This document shows, piece by piece, positions 1 through 11,081 of a stretch of 64,000 nucleotides of DNA. The notes below the pieces were generated by a model, which worked only from the letters and a program-made list of their open reading frames with translations, was not told where the DNA came from and made no database searches. Source of the stretch: Rana temporaria (taxonomy: Eukaryota > Chordata > Amphibia > Anura > Ranidae). Position 1 is the first letter of the stretch, and each line of letters opens with the position of its first letter. The DNA lies in contig NC_053490.1 of assembly GCF_905171775.1 (NCBI RefSeq), positions 456,832,562-456,896,561 of the forward strand, read 5' to 3'. Both the position numbers and the translations under genes were made by a program.

Positions 1-118
1 GATCGGCTTATCCTCATTCGCGTCTGACAGACGCACAGGACCACCAGGGATACCACCAGGGATGCCCACGAAGATATCCAAAAAGGAATGCCACCCTGGA
101 CCACCAGGCAGCTGCCAA

Positions 119-316
119 TCAGCCCACATGCAGATGGCAATCAGTGCCCAGCAGTGCTGCCCATCAGTACAGTCTTTTAGTGCCCATCAGTGCCACCCAT
201 GAGTGCCCATCGGTGTCACCCATCAATGCTGCATATCAGTGGCACTTATCAGTACCCATCAGTGCCACCTCATCAGTGCCACTCATCGTTGTCACCTTAT
301 CAGTGCCCATCAGTGA
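119..316. repeat. degenerate CAGTGCC minisatellite
   Basis: Degenerate tandem array of the phrase cagtgcccatcagtgcc with variable spacing. The same phrase recurs at 38003-38330 and in short form at 58053-58130. It lies next to, and is probably part of, the TTAA-type MITE that follows. Confidence 0.75.
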
Positions 317-319
317 AGG

Positions 320-593
320 AGAAAACGTACTTATTTACAACATTTTAAAAAAAAAAAAAAAAAAAAAAATTTTTTTCGGTCTTTTTTAAAAAAAAAAATT
401 GCAAAAAAAAATTGCAAAAAAAAAAACTGCAGAGATGATCAAATACCACCAAAAGAAAGCTCTATTTGTGGGAACAATGTTTGGTTACAGTGTAGCATGA
501 CCGCGCAATTTTCATTTAAACAGCGACAGCGCTGAAAGCTGAAAATTGCCTTGGGCAGGAAGAAGGGAAAGTGCCCAGTATTGAAGTGGTTAA
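320..593. mobile_element. TTAA MITE, right half (TTAACCACTTG family)
   Basis: A/T homopolymer tracts are followed by tgatcaaataccaccaaaag and by gcgctgaaagctgaaaattg, ending aagtggttaa. The same order is seen in the fuller copy at 3079-3926. TTAA ends suggest a piggyBac-mobilised non-autonomous family. The left end is replaced by the minisatellite. Confidence 0.7.
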
Positions 594-1384
594 ACAAGTG
601 CATAGGATATACTTTCCTGTCTATTTACTAATGCTAGCAGCATAAGTATTATGTTGATTGAGAAAGTAAAGTTATGCCTTATGTAATTGCATATCACAAA
701 ACTATCAAAGCAAAAAAATAAACACACAACAGGGGGGTATCCCTTTAAATTAATTCTGTGATAATATCTTAAGCTTCCTCAATTTTCCTTTGCTCCAGGT
801 TTTCTAAACCAACTCTGATATTATTTGCCACCTAAATAGACTTTTAACAATAAAAAAACAATATTAAACAGTAGGATGTATTGCGGTTACCTACAGGGGG
901 TGAAAAGTCTAGCAAATTACCGCAATTAACCTACCAGTACCTAGTGGTGACGCAGACAAAAAGTGAAATTACTGAGAACAGCATGAAAAAGCTTAGAAGC
1001 ATGTAATAAAGAAAACAAGATAGGTTCTTAATTTAAGCCCCCTCTAGAAGAACCTGCCCACATAATCACCCTCTGCAAATAATAAAATGAGACTACATAA
1101 GTTTCCCCAAAAAATAACTACTTTCCATATGCATTCAATTTAATTTACATATATCTCTCATAGTAAAATTGCCCTTAGCTTTCAGAATTTAATTCCCCAT
1201 AGGGCATGATTCTGCAACTAAAGTACTGTTCTAGTATGGCCAGTAGGAGTAAACAAAAGGTCATTCACTGTATGCATGTTTGCTATACTGCGCATACCCT
1301 GTTCCGTAAATATGTATATACACAAGACCAAATTTATGCACAGTAAATCATAGGCTATGGCCTAGAGCAGCAGGCCTCCCAGAG
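594..1384. other. git1 intron 4, nothing recognised
   Basis: AT-rich intronic sequence. No exon, RNA gene or repeat family is recognised. Exon 5 (start of the ankyrin repeats) was looked for on the minus strand here and not found. Confidence 0.6.
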
Positions 1385-1840
1385 GTGGCACACAGTCACC
1401 CCGACATCATGTGGCTGATGTAGCCAACGTATTATATTTTATTGCAAAATCAAAAGGGTTAAAGTGGTTATTAACCCACTATAATATGATCATGTCATCC
1501 CCTCTGTTATACAATGCTATGTGCTGTACAAAAAGAAAAAAATGCAGATTACACGGCTCCCGGTGCTCACGTGACTCCTCGGCTCTCTCTCCTCTCCAGC
1601 TGACAGCTATATTTGGCCCGAGCACTGCCACTGATGTCAGCCAGGGAGGAGAGAGATCCGAGTAGTCACGTGGGCGCCGGGAGCCGCTCTGACATACGAT
1701 ATAATCTGCATCTTGAAAAAGTCACGTGTCCAGTGACGCAATGCGTTGGGAGGAGGAGCCAGTGACCTTAGTGCTGTGTGAGCACAAACAGCTAAGTGAG
1801 GAGACCCTTGAACAAGTCACGTGGTTCACACTTATTTATT
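1385..1840. mobile_element. hairpin MITE with inverted CACGTGAC arms
   Basis: Imperfect inverted arms at about 1553-1595 (ggctcccggtgctcacgtga) and 1645-1687 (tcacgtgggcgccgggagcc) enclose a GC-rich loop. There is no coding potential. The outer ends are uncertain. Confidence 0.5.
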
Positions 1841-1862
1841 CACTTCAGCGCTAAAGTAACTC

Positions 1863-2349
1863 TAAGGCCCCGTACAGACGACCGAACATGTCTGCTGAAA
1901 CTGGTCCGCGGACCAGTTTCAGCAGACATGTTCGGTCGTGTGTAGGCCCGAGCGGGCAGGATTCCAGCAAACATTTGCCCGCCGGGCCTTTTCCCAGAGG
2001 GCAAATATTTCTGGACTTGTTTTAAAACAGCCCGCTGAAATCCTGCCCGCTCGGACGTGTTCGGTCGTCTGTACAGACCTACCGTACATGTCCGAGCGCC
2101 CGCCATCCCTCGCATGCGTCGAATGACTTCGACGCATGCGTGGAAGCATTTAACTGGCAGGGCCGCCCACGTCGCCGCGTCATCGTCGCAGCGACGGCGT
2201 GAACACGCCCTGCGTATTGTTTACGCGCGGATTTCTGTATGATGGTGAGTACAGCCACCATACAGAAATCCCCGGGCAGCCATGTACGGTGAAAACGGTC
2301 CGGCGGACCGGTTTCATCGTACATGTTTGCTCGTCTGTACGCGGCCTAA
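1863..2349. mobile_element. Harbinger-like MITE with TAA target duplication
   Basis: Terminal sequences taaggccccgtacagacga and tcgtctgtacgcggcctaa are inverted and flanked by TAA on both sides, the TWA duplication typical of PIF/Harbinger. Inside are several hairpins, including a spacerless 62-bp palindrome at 1878-1939 and a second hairpin at 2230-2272. No transposase is present. Confidence 0.75.
1878..1939. repeat. perfect spacerless palindrome, 62 bp
   Basis: Every base from 1878 to 1908 pairs with 1909 to 1939. The centre is gtccg/cggac. It lies just inside the left end of the MITE. Confidence 0.95.
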
Positions 2350-2491
2350 CACATACTTGCCAATTTGGTAAGAACACCAAGCAGCCAACTTTTCCATTAT
2401 TACAGTATTCTAGTAATTTGCAATCACATTACCCTCTTTATATTAAGATTAGAATGCAATCGTTTGATTACTTCCCTTTAGGATATATTAC

Positions 2492-2597
2492 CTTGCTAAG
2501 GTCTTTGGCAGTCACTCCGTCATCGTCACGGCAGGGTAGCTTGTGCACATATGCAAGCATTTGATACTTGGCACGGATAAACTCTGACTTCGTAGGG
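2492..2597 (-). CDS. git1: git1 exon 4 (end of ArfGAP domain / linker)
   Basis: Spliced exon of 106 bp encoding about residues 101-135 of GIT1, a GTPase-activating protein for ARF6 that scaffolds PIX/PAK and paxillin at focal adhesions and synapses. The reverse strand shows an acceptor ttttccttgcag, one base completing the split His codon from exon 3, then 35 codons beginning PTKSEFIRAKYQML and ending VTAKDLSK, then the donor gtaata. The stretch with KLPCRDDDG fits GIT1 better than GIT2, which has RLPCREDDS in my memory. The exon finishes the ArfGAP fold and leads to the ankyrin repeats, whose exon lies below position 1 or was not found. No stop or frameshift is seen. Recognition is by protein similarity from memory, not by a search. 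Confidence 0.95.
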
Positions 2598-3078
2598 CTG
2601 CAAGGAAAAAAGATCTGTTGACACTTAATGTCTTACATCAATTCTTTATTTGTTGAGCATTTGATATTTCGTGTGACCCTACATCTTGTTACTAACCTAT
2701 TGTGACCATGCAATATTTCCGAACTCTCTCTTCTTTCAATTAAATATAAAAAACAACATAAAATACCGTGGAAGCAAAACAAGGGATAAATACACCTTCA
2801 GGATAAAAATTAATAAAAAATTTCAACATGCTGTTTTTGTTGCTCTCCACACCAGGCTGAACCAAACCAGTATTTTCTGCAAACCTTCCTTAGTGTTCAG
2901 CATGGAAGGAGAGACGGTCACTCTCCCTTCAGTTGCATTGTAACAAAAAGGAAAAAATCCTGAGCATCCCTTTACGTATACCTGCTCCCTGCTCAAAATA
3001 TACAGACAGTCCAAAGCTCTGCAGATTTGTTCCTAAAAACACTGGCTATCAAAGTGATTAAAACATTTTTTTTTTTTC

Positions 3079-3926
3079 TTTACAACCACTTGTCAACCAC
3101 CCGCCGTCAAAAGACCCTGTTGTTCTGGGCGGGTGCCTGCGAAGGCCGCCGGGCACCCGCGATTGCCCAGTAACTGAGCAGGACAGTGGATCTGTGTGTG
3201 TAAACACACATATCCACGTCCTGTCAGGGAGAAAGGAGACCGATGATGTGGCCCTTGTACATAGGAACAACCATCGGTCACCTCCCCCAGTCACTCCCCT
3301 CCACCCACAGTAAAAATCACTCCCTAGGGAATACATTAACCCCTTGATCTCTCCCTAGTGTTAACCCCTTCCCTGCCAGTCACATTTATACAGTAATCAA
3401 TGCATTTTTATAGCAGGGATCGCTCTATAAATGTGAATGGTCCCAAAAATGTGTCAAAAGTGTCCGATGTGCCCGCCGCAATATCGCAGTCACGATAAAA
3501 ACCGCTGATCGCCACCATTACTAGTAAAAAAAAAAAATGATAATAAAAATGCTATAAATCTATCCCCTATTTTTTAGACTCTATAAAACTTTTACACAAA
3601 CCAATCAATATACGCTTATTTAGATTTTTTTACCAAAAATATGTAGGAGAATACATATCGGCCTAAACTGAGGAAAACATTTTTTATTAAAAAAAAAAAA
3701 AGTAAAAAAATAGTGTTTTTTTTCAAACTTGTCCCTCTTCTTTTGTTTATAGCGCAAGAAATAAAAGCCGCAGAGGTGATCAAATACCACCAAAAAATGA
3801 TAAAAAAGTCATTTGGGTAGAGTGTTGTATGACCGTGCAATTGTAATTCAAAGTGCGACAGCGCTGAAAGCTGAAAATTGGTCTGGGCAGGAAGGGGGTG
3901 AAAGTGCCCTGTAGGCAAGTGGTTAA
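3079..3926. mobile_element. TTAA MITE (TTAACCACTTG family)
   Basis: Begins near caaccacttgtcaaccac and ends ggcaagtggttaa. Internal landmarks shared with copies at 29039, 39093 and 51257 include gttaaccccttccctgccag, tgtcaaaagtgtccgatgtg and long A/T runs. The left TTAA has decayed to TTAC. It is non-coding. Confidence 0.8.
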
Positions 3927-4279
3927 ACAAACCGTGTCATACTTATCTGCTCTGTGTAAAGGTCTTGCACAGAGCAGCCCCAATCCTCCTCTTCTGAGGT
4001 CCCCTCTGCCAGTGCTCCTAGCTCCTTCTGCCTTAAGAGCTGCTTGCCATGAGGGCACTTATGAAGGTTCAATACTGAGCCAAATTGTGTGTGTCCACTG
4101 ACACACACAGCGTGTCTCCGCTCCACCCCCCCCACTCCCTCCTCACAGGCCGAGATTGACAGCAGCAGGAGCCAATGGGCTCAATGATGAGGGAGAGAAC
4201 GGAGAGAGTTGCTGCTCTCATTAAGATGAAAAAAATAAAAAATAAAACGACTGAGCATAGAACCACTTTAAATGATATG
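3927..4279. repeat. MITE family copy 1 (gctctgtg..gcagagcagcc)
   Basis: Starts with a short hairpin around cttgcacagagcagccccaatcc and ends gaaccactttaaa. A related copy lies at 5196-5640. It is non-coding. Confidence 0.5.
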
Positions 4280-4753
4280 GATCTACGCTTTCAGTCTAGT
4301 AATTTACAGGCAGTTTTCTGACCCCAAAACAATATTGGCCTATCTTAGTGTGGTGCTCATAAAAAAATGGTGACATAGCATGATTTTATAAGCTTTGCTT
4401 GAAAATTGCGAACATCTTTTGCTATGTGTGTTTGTCGCCCAAAATGAAGCTCCTGCTTATTTTTTGGGAAACAAGCTTCACATGATTTTTAAAGGAGCGT
4501 TTTGATGCAATTTCCGCACAATCATGTTACCCGATAATCACATTCCATTTCTGGTGCCATTAAAGGATAAATGCACCAAAACTCGTGATTGGCACAAGAT
4601 TTGGGATCACAGGCAGAATCGCAGCGATTCTGCCCATGATCACAAAGTGTCAATGGAGCCTGAAAGATGAGATGATGCAATAAAAGCAAAAAGAGGAAAG
4701 GAGACAAGAGAAAAGAAAAGTTGGGTTTCGGTCACATGGCCGTACTACAGTGT
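4280..4753. repeat. direct repeat, copy A (left of git1 exon 3)
   Basis: About 470 bp beginning ctacgctttcagtctagt, nearly identical in long stretches to 6711-7161 (for example cagttttctgaccccaaaac and the end gttgggtttcg). Same orientation. Two small indels separate the copies. Confidence 0.85.
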
Positions 4754-5195
4754 GTATAACTGCAGGACTGAATATTCTGTAAAGTATACAACTGGGTGCT
4801 TGGCAGTATGTAGCGCCTAATTTTTTCCACCCATTACCCTCAGAGGGAATTCATTATTATGACCGGTTTTTGGTGCACAGATGCATCAGGAAAACCATGC
4901 AACACATTTAACGTCAATTGTTTCAGCTGCTTGCAATGGTGACACTTAATTCACCTAGAGCCCTATACATATAACTTGCGCACTGGTGTGCGTTGCGCAC
5001 CTGCTTTGCGATGCATTGCAACAGTAAAGAAAAACTAGCAGAACATGCCCAGTATTGTACACAGTATATTCTGCACAGACTTGCACTACAAGCACTACCG
5101 TATAGAAACACATAATACATATGAAAATAATTTTCTATACAAAATTGATACTAAAGTCAAATTTTTTTTTTTTGTTTAAAAATAACAAACATGTT

Positions 5196-5640
5196 ATAAT
5201 TACCTGCTCTGTGAAGTGGTTTTGCAAAGAGCAGCCTGGATCCTCTTCTCGGGTCCCTTGCCCTCCTTCGCGCTCCTGGCCCCTCCCTCCTGCAGAGTGC
5301 CCACACAGCAAGCAACTTGATATGTGGGCACTCGAGCCAAGCTGCTGCGGTGTGTTCATTCAGACATGGAGCTGCGGCTTGGCCCCGCCCCCTCTCTGGC
5401 TCACTGACTTTGATAGACAGCAGCAGGAGCCAATGGTGCCTGCTACTGTCTCAGCCAACGAGGAGGGAGAGACAGCAAGCAGCCGAGACTCTTGTGCAAT
5501 ATCGATGGATCGAGATGGGGCTCAGGTAAGTATTAGAAGGGCTGAGGGGGGTTGCTACACACAGAAAGTTTTTTTATCCTAATGCATTGAATGCGTTAGA
5601 ATAAAAAAAATATCACTTTAGAAGCACTTTAAGTGTCTGG
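5196..5640. repeat. MITE family copy 2
   Basis: Shares tacctgctctgtgaag...gcagagcagcc-type termini and the ending atcactttagaagcacttta with 3927-4279. It is non-coding and lies in git1 intron 3. Confidence 0.5.
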
Positions 5641-5710
5641 AAAAAAATTGAAGAAAACACGGACACCTATTCGTCAACGATGTAAGTTAGGAAAAATATA
5701 AAATACGCAC

Positions 5711-5823
5711 TGAAGCTTGTCTTGTGGGTTGGCTTTACGGCGACCGCTCTGGACCTGTGCTGGGTCTAGAAGAGAGTGCTCCCATATTGAGTTTGCTCCA
5801 TTACTGGCCAATGTGTGCACCAT
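5711..5823 (-). CDS. git1: git1 exon 3 (ArfGAP domain)
   Basis: Spliced exon of 113 bp encoding about residues 63-100 of GIT1. The reverse strand shows an acceptor ttaccttctacag, then 37 codons plus two bases, then the donor gtgcgt. The product reads MVHTLASNGANSIWEHSLL, then DPAQVQSGRRKANPQDKLH with the His codon split across the junction. It joins in phase with exon 4 (CA + C). TLASNGAN and PAQVQSGRR are GIT1-type; GIT2 differs at these positions. This part of ArfGAP packs against the zinc finger and contributes to ARF binding. Intron 3 is 3,113 bp. The exon lies between two direct copies of a 450-bp repeat (4280-4753 and 6711-7161). Confidence 0.96.
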
Positions 5824-6267
5824 CTGTAGAAGGTAAAAAAAAGCCATAATAAGAAAAAAGAAAGAACAGCTTGTAAAAATTCTGAGAACTATTATATCAT
5901 AAAAGGGGCTTTGAGGACCAGCATCACAAACTTATTTAACTTTGCTAGCTGCATACGAGCAACAACTGTAATGATATTTAAAGTATCTATCCCCATTCTA
6001 TATTTGTAGATAGAATGGGGAGAGATTAGAACTTTAGGTTTAATATACAGCATTACTTACCAACTCCTATTCCACATTTACAAGTTTCTCCACATTTATA
6101 TACAGACCAAGCTGTTCATTAAATGCGACTCTCTCAGGGGTTATAAAGCAGAAAAAGGACCATATACACTTTATAAACAGTCATAATCAATAAGTATACA
6201 ACAACATGTCAGTGGTGAGGTCTCTCCAGTTTACCAACATCGTTCAGGAATTTGGCCGACAAAACCT

Positions 6268-6723
6268 AAAGCGGAGCTCCACCCAAAAAGGGAAGCTCCG
6301 CTTGTTTGCTACCTCCCCCTCTGCTGTCACATTTGGCACCTTTCAGGGGAGGGGGAAGAGGAGCGGGTACCTGTTTTTGACAGATGCCCATCCCCACTTC
6401 CTGAACACCTTGCTGCGGCGAGGTCCCCTGGAAGTCGGCCCCCTCCTCCTTCCGCCACCGCGATATTCAGAAAACACAGCACGCTCCGCACATGCGCAGT
6501 AGGGAACCGGCTGTGAAGCTGCAAGGCTTCACTGCCGGTTTCCCTTACAAGGAATGGCGGCGGCAGCACCCAAGAGTCGATTAAAAATTGTCGACAAAAG
6601 AGCAATGGGTGACGACATTGCGGGATCACTGGACAGGTAAGTGTGCCAATATTAAAAGTCAGCAGCTACAGTATTTGTAGTGGCCGACTTAAATTTTTTG
6701 GTGGGGGGCTGGAGCTACGCTTT
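6268..6723. mobile_element. MITE with AAAGCGGAGCTCC termini
   Basis: Left end taaagcggagctccaccc is inverted against ggctggagctacgcttt. There is a GC-rich interior with no transposase. Its right end is shared with the start of direct repeat copy B. Confidence 0.65.
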
Positions 6724-7161
6724 CAGTCTAGTCATTTACAGGCAGTTTTCTGACCCCAAAACAATATTGGCCTATCTTAGTGTGGTGCTCACAAAAAATG
6801 GTGATATAGCCTGATTTTACAAGCTTTGTTTGAAATCGCGAACATCTTTTGCTACATGTGTTTGTCGCCCAAAAAGAAGCTCCTGCTCATTTTTGAGAAA
6901 CAAGCTTCAGCGATTTTTAAAGGAGAGTTTTTCCACGATTTCTGCGCAATCCTGTTACACGACAATCAAGGCAGAATCGCATTGCATTTCGGGTGCCATT
7001 AAAGGATAAATGCACCAAAAATCGTGATGGCAGCGATTCTGCCCATGATCACAAAGTGTCAATGGAGCCTGAAAGATGAGATGATGCAATAAAAGCAAAA
7101 AAGGAAAGTAGACAAGAGAAAAGAAAAGTTGGGTTTCGTTCACATGGCCGTACTGCAGTGT
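6711..7161. repeat. direct repeat, copy B (right of git1 exon 3)
   Basis: Second copy of the 4280-4753 unit in the same orientation, about 2.4 kb away, with git1 exon 3 between them. Confidence 0.85.
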
Positions 7162-7771
7162 ACACCCATGTGAGGGCTGTGTTTGCCCACATGGGGATGC
7201 ACAGGTGTTCCACGAGCACCCATGCACATGTTATATTGGAAGCAGTGGCTATGTCTTTGCAGCCACTACATCCCAACAGATATGAATGGAATTGCCAGCA
7301 CAGGGATGAAAACACAGCCCTTGCATGGGTGTACACTGTATTACGCCCGTGTGAATGAGGCCTTAGAAGAGAAAAAAGTGAGGAGAGAGCAGGCATCTGA
7401 CTTATCAAGGATTAGCCCCATTTTTTCACAAAGAGGGAACCAACACTCAGCTTTTGTCAGATAACTGTCATGTGTAATTCTTTATACACAATAAAAAAAA
7501 AAGACACTGTACAAAATATCATCTACACAACATAAATTAGCAACAAAAAGCGAGTAGAAGCACAGATGTAATTCCATATGGCACAAAAGATCATGGGACC
7601 ATGTGACTGAAAAGCAATAAAACTGAGCTGCTCTTGTAATGATAAAAAAATTGTATGTATAAAATATAAAACAAGCAGGGACACAACCAATTAATTTTAT
7701 GCCTTACAAAATATTATTTTTAATCAGGTTTTTGGATCCAAATTTCATGGGTCATCTACCTATTTAACGGC

Positions 7772-7772
<1 letters not shown>
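7162..7772. other. git1 intron 2, partial MITE and unique sequence
   Basis: The first 200 bp hold a prefix-repeated phrase (tacacccatgtgagggctgt, then a variant near 7326-7360) typical of Harbinger-like MITE ends. The remainder is AT-rich with nothing recognised. Confidence 0.45.

Positions 7773-7856
<84 letters not shown>
7773..7856. repeat. (TA)42 microsatellite
   Basis: Uninterrupted TA dinucleotides over 84 bp. Confidence 0.98.
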
Positions 7857-7858
<2 letters not shown>

Positions 7859-9172
7859 CACATTTCATTTATGCTACCTCTTACCCAACTTTTTTGTATA
7901 ATAAATTGTATGTCAGCGTAAAATAGAGAGAATAAAAAAATCTGTAGTAAATCTCTGCAATACATGCACCTTTTCCCACTTTAAAAAAAACCTGCAGGTA
8001 TAGAAAAATACAAGTAGATTTGCCAGAAATGCACTCCACTCCTAAGATCTTGTTATGATCTTATGTTTTCATGCAGACCTGATCAGATGGTCCATTTTCC
8101 CCTATGGACTGGCAGGTCTAAATAGACATTTGTCCGTTTACACCCGCCCACCTCCAATCCGTTAAAAGAAGGGGGATCTGTCCTCCTACGTCTAGACAGA
8201 GCAAGGGGCAGTCGGGTATAAAACAAACAGGAGAGTCAGTTTTCACACAGCTGCCTATAGAGTAGAGTGGGCTCTGTCCATGTCTGCTCTGCAGAATCTG
8301 AGCGGACACGGATGTGGCATCCGCCTGCTCTGCTCAGGTCAACAGAGGATCAGCGGACTCTCCTTGAGATAGCACAGGAAGTGAGCAAAGAACACCAGAT
8401 AGCTAGTATTTTTTGCATTTATTGAAACGATTGTATTTTCTATATATATATATATATATATTCTATCATATTTTTAACATAAGAAAAGGGGGGCAATGAG
8501 AGAAGTTAATTGCGATCTTTACATACATATTAAGGTTGGTTTATGTAAAAGATTTGAAATTAAACTCCATGCCATTTAAAAAAAAAAAAAATCCTTACCC
8601 TTTTCCCTCTATGCCCATTTTAGCTGAAAGTGACATTTTAATTGTCTGCCACGTTGTTTTTTTTCTAGTAAAGTGAAAGTATGCCATGGGGATGGGGCAG
8701 AGGGACCACTGATGCACCAATGTTATATTCACTCGCTGACAGTGTGCTTAGGAGCTCGTTTACATATCCCGCCAATTAATTCAGGCAGGCATGAATGGGT
8801 GGGACACACTGGGAGTCTTCTGGCCTGTCAGTCATGGTAAACTGTTATGGTTGGCTAGACAGACTGGAAGTCTCTTGCCTGTCAATCAAATTGTGCCGTC
8901 TTGGTGGGCAGGACAGGCCTCAAGTCTGAGCAGCCAGAGATCCCCCACTGCAGTGAGCAGTGTTATAATTACATTGCTGCTCATATACAAAGACTACAGG
9001 GGGGATGACATGTCTGGGGAGGGAGACAGCGGTCACCTGTCTTATTAACAGGACATTGGGGAAATTGAGCCCTGGAAATGAGAAGATCAGACAGCGATTT
9101 TTTTCAATGGCTGGGGCAGGGAATGAACTAAAGTACATATTGCGGCAAAGAAAAATTAATTTGGAAGAACAC
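7857..9172. other. git1 intron 2, MITE debris
   Basis: Contains a short TA run near 8440-8460, an A tract near 8579 and a Harbinger-like fragment at about 8056-8345 (gacctgatcagatggtccat). No exon or RNA gene is seen. Confidence 0.5.
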
Positions 9173-10044
9173 TTAACCTCCCTGGCGGTATGATTCTTTC
9201 AGAAAAAACATGCTAAAAGCGGTACCATTATTTGCAAGGAAATTTGGCGTTTTATATTGTAGGTCTGTAATTTTTAGAAATAACTCACTTAAATCTGACC
9301 AAACAAGATTCTAATAGGCATCCCGTGTATTACATTTTTTTAAAAACAAAATTATAAATTATAATATAATAAATAATTATAAATAATTATAACAAATAAT
9401 AATATAATTATAATAAAAATTATTCAATAATGTAATCAAATCAAAATCACTGAAATTTGCTCAGTTGCAGAATTGTCGCTGTCATTACTTTTATTTTTTT
9501 ATGACGAATTTCCCCACAAATCGCTATCGCACAATTCTGCAAGTGATTATAATTTATTATCGCTGTTTTTTAGCTGATCTAAAACTATTTTTGACATAAA
9601 GGGACACTTTTGGTTGCTATGGACAATCTACAGTTTGCAGGGAGAAAAAAAGGTTTTTATTATATAAAATGACATGCAGGACACTGGGCAGACCACTAGG
9701 GACAGGGGGGGTGTGTTTTTTTTACATACAGTACTGTAATCTATAAGATTACAGTATACTGTGTGTATAGTGTTTGTTTACGTTTTTGAATTTGGCGCCG
9801 TTCTCGTCCCCGTGCGTCGTAACGTCGCAGGGAACGGAGATCGGCGTCACACGGAAGCACTATGTGAATCGAGCGAGGTCCCGCTCGCTCACACAGCGCG
9901 GTGGCATCGCTGGATCCAGGGACAAGGTAAGTAAAAAGTGCCTGTGGATCTAGCGAGGCAAGCCCGTGACTGACACGGGGTTACCGATAGTAGCAAGAAA
10001 ATCTAACCCCGTGTCAGTCTCGGGAAGACCGCCAGGGAGGTTAA
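9173..10044. mobile_element. TTAA MITE (TTAACCTCCCTGGCGGT family)
   Basis: Left end ttaacctccctggcggtatg and right end gaccgccagggaggttaa are inverted and each includes the TTAA target. 872 bp with an AT-rich left half and GC-rich right half. No transposase. TTAA specificity points to piggyBac mobilisation. Confidence 0.88.
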
Positions 10045-10292
10045 ATAGCATTTGTGGATAAAAATGTAAGCATTTTTAGAATGAATCTGGACAGAGGAGT
10101 GGTAAAAAGAATAGTGACCATAAAACTGACCAATAAGCACAGAGAATTTTCAGCAAAAGGTTGCTCAGCAAATGTCAGGCTTCTAAAATTCTTTTCTATT
10201 ATGGGCTCAGATATTTGTAATTTTTTGCAGTGTTCACATATTGCGTTTTCTTATGTTATGTATAGTGCGGATTTGCCTGCTTTTGCTTAGTA

Positions 10293-10819
10293 TAGGGTGA
10301 CTAGACATCCCCGTTTTCAGGGGACAGTCCCCAGATTGAGGACACTGTCCCCGGACCAAGTCTGTCCCCGGTTTTGTCCCCGGATTGGATTTGAACAGGG
10401 GCTGGGGCAATTTCAAAGACAGTAAATGCAGAATTAAAAAAGAAAAAACTGAACCCCCCCACTAGTTATAGGGGTGTATTTTTTTCCATTATCTGTGCCC
10501 CTTTCTGATGATCATGAGCTGGTCGGAGTGGAGGGAATATTTATTCAGTTTCTGATGCATGCCCATTCAGCTCTGCTCACATGTTCTTCTGCCTTGTCTC
10601 AAGTCCCAGCCAGCTGCCTGCCTGCTTATGTCCTTGCCTTCCCCGGCGGAGTGATCTTCCTCTGCTCTCCACCCAGTAGTAGCCCAGGGGGGCCGGAGGG
10701 TAAGACTTGACAGGCTGTGAGGCGGGTGGCGACGGGCATAGAGTCGCTGATTGCCGCCATTACTAGTAAAAAAAAAATAATATGTCCCCAGATTTCTTTT
10801 TTAAAATCTGGTCACCTTA
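10293..10819. mobile_element. hAT MITE with 8-bp target duplication GCTTAGTA
   Basis: Ends tagggtgac and gtcacctta are inverted. GCTTAGTA flanks both sides exactly (10285-10292, 10820-10827). The interior repeats the phrase gtccccgg several times. It is non-coding. Confidence 0.85.
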
Positions 10820-11081
10820 GCTTAGTAACCAGACCTGCAAAAAAAAAGAAAAAGAAAAACAACCCGATATGGGGTGATCAGGCAAACTCCCTGCTTCTTC
10901 ATCTGCCTTTGCGGCCTATTGTGAAGTTGGAGTCATGTGATGGGGGAGGTTGTGCCAAAGAATATGCAAATACAGACTTTTAAAGCGTTTCATGCTTAAA
11001 GGGGTTATAGAGGAAAAAACATTGCCTTTACATCGCTGCTCAGAGTGGACTAAGAACTTTGCAATCAGTCAGTTTTTGGGC

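Noticed and set aside
1..2491. git1 exon 5 (first ankyrin repeats)
   Set aside because: No matching minus-strand sequence; the part consists of minisatellite, MITEs and AT-rich intron.
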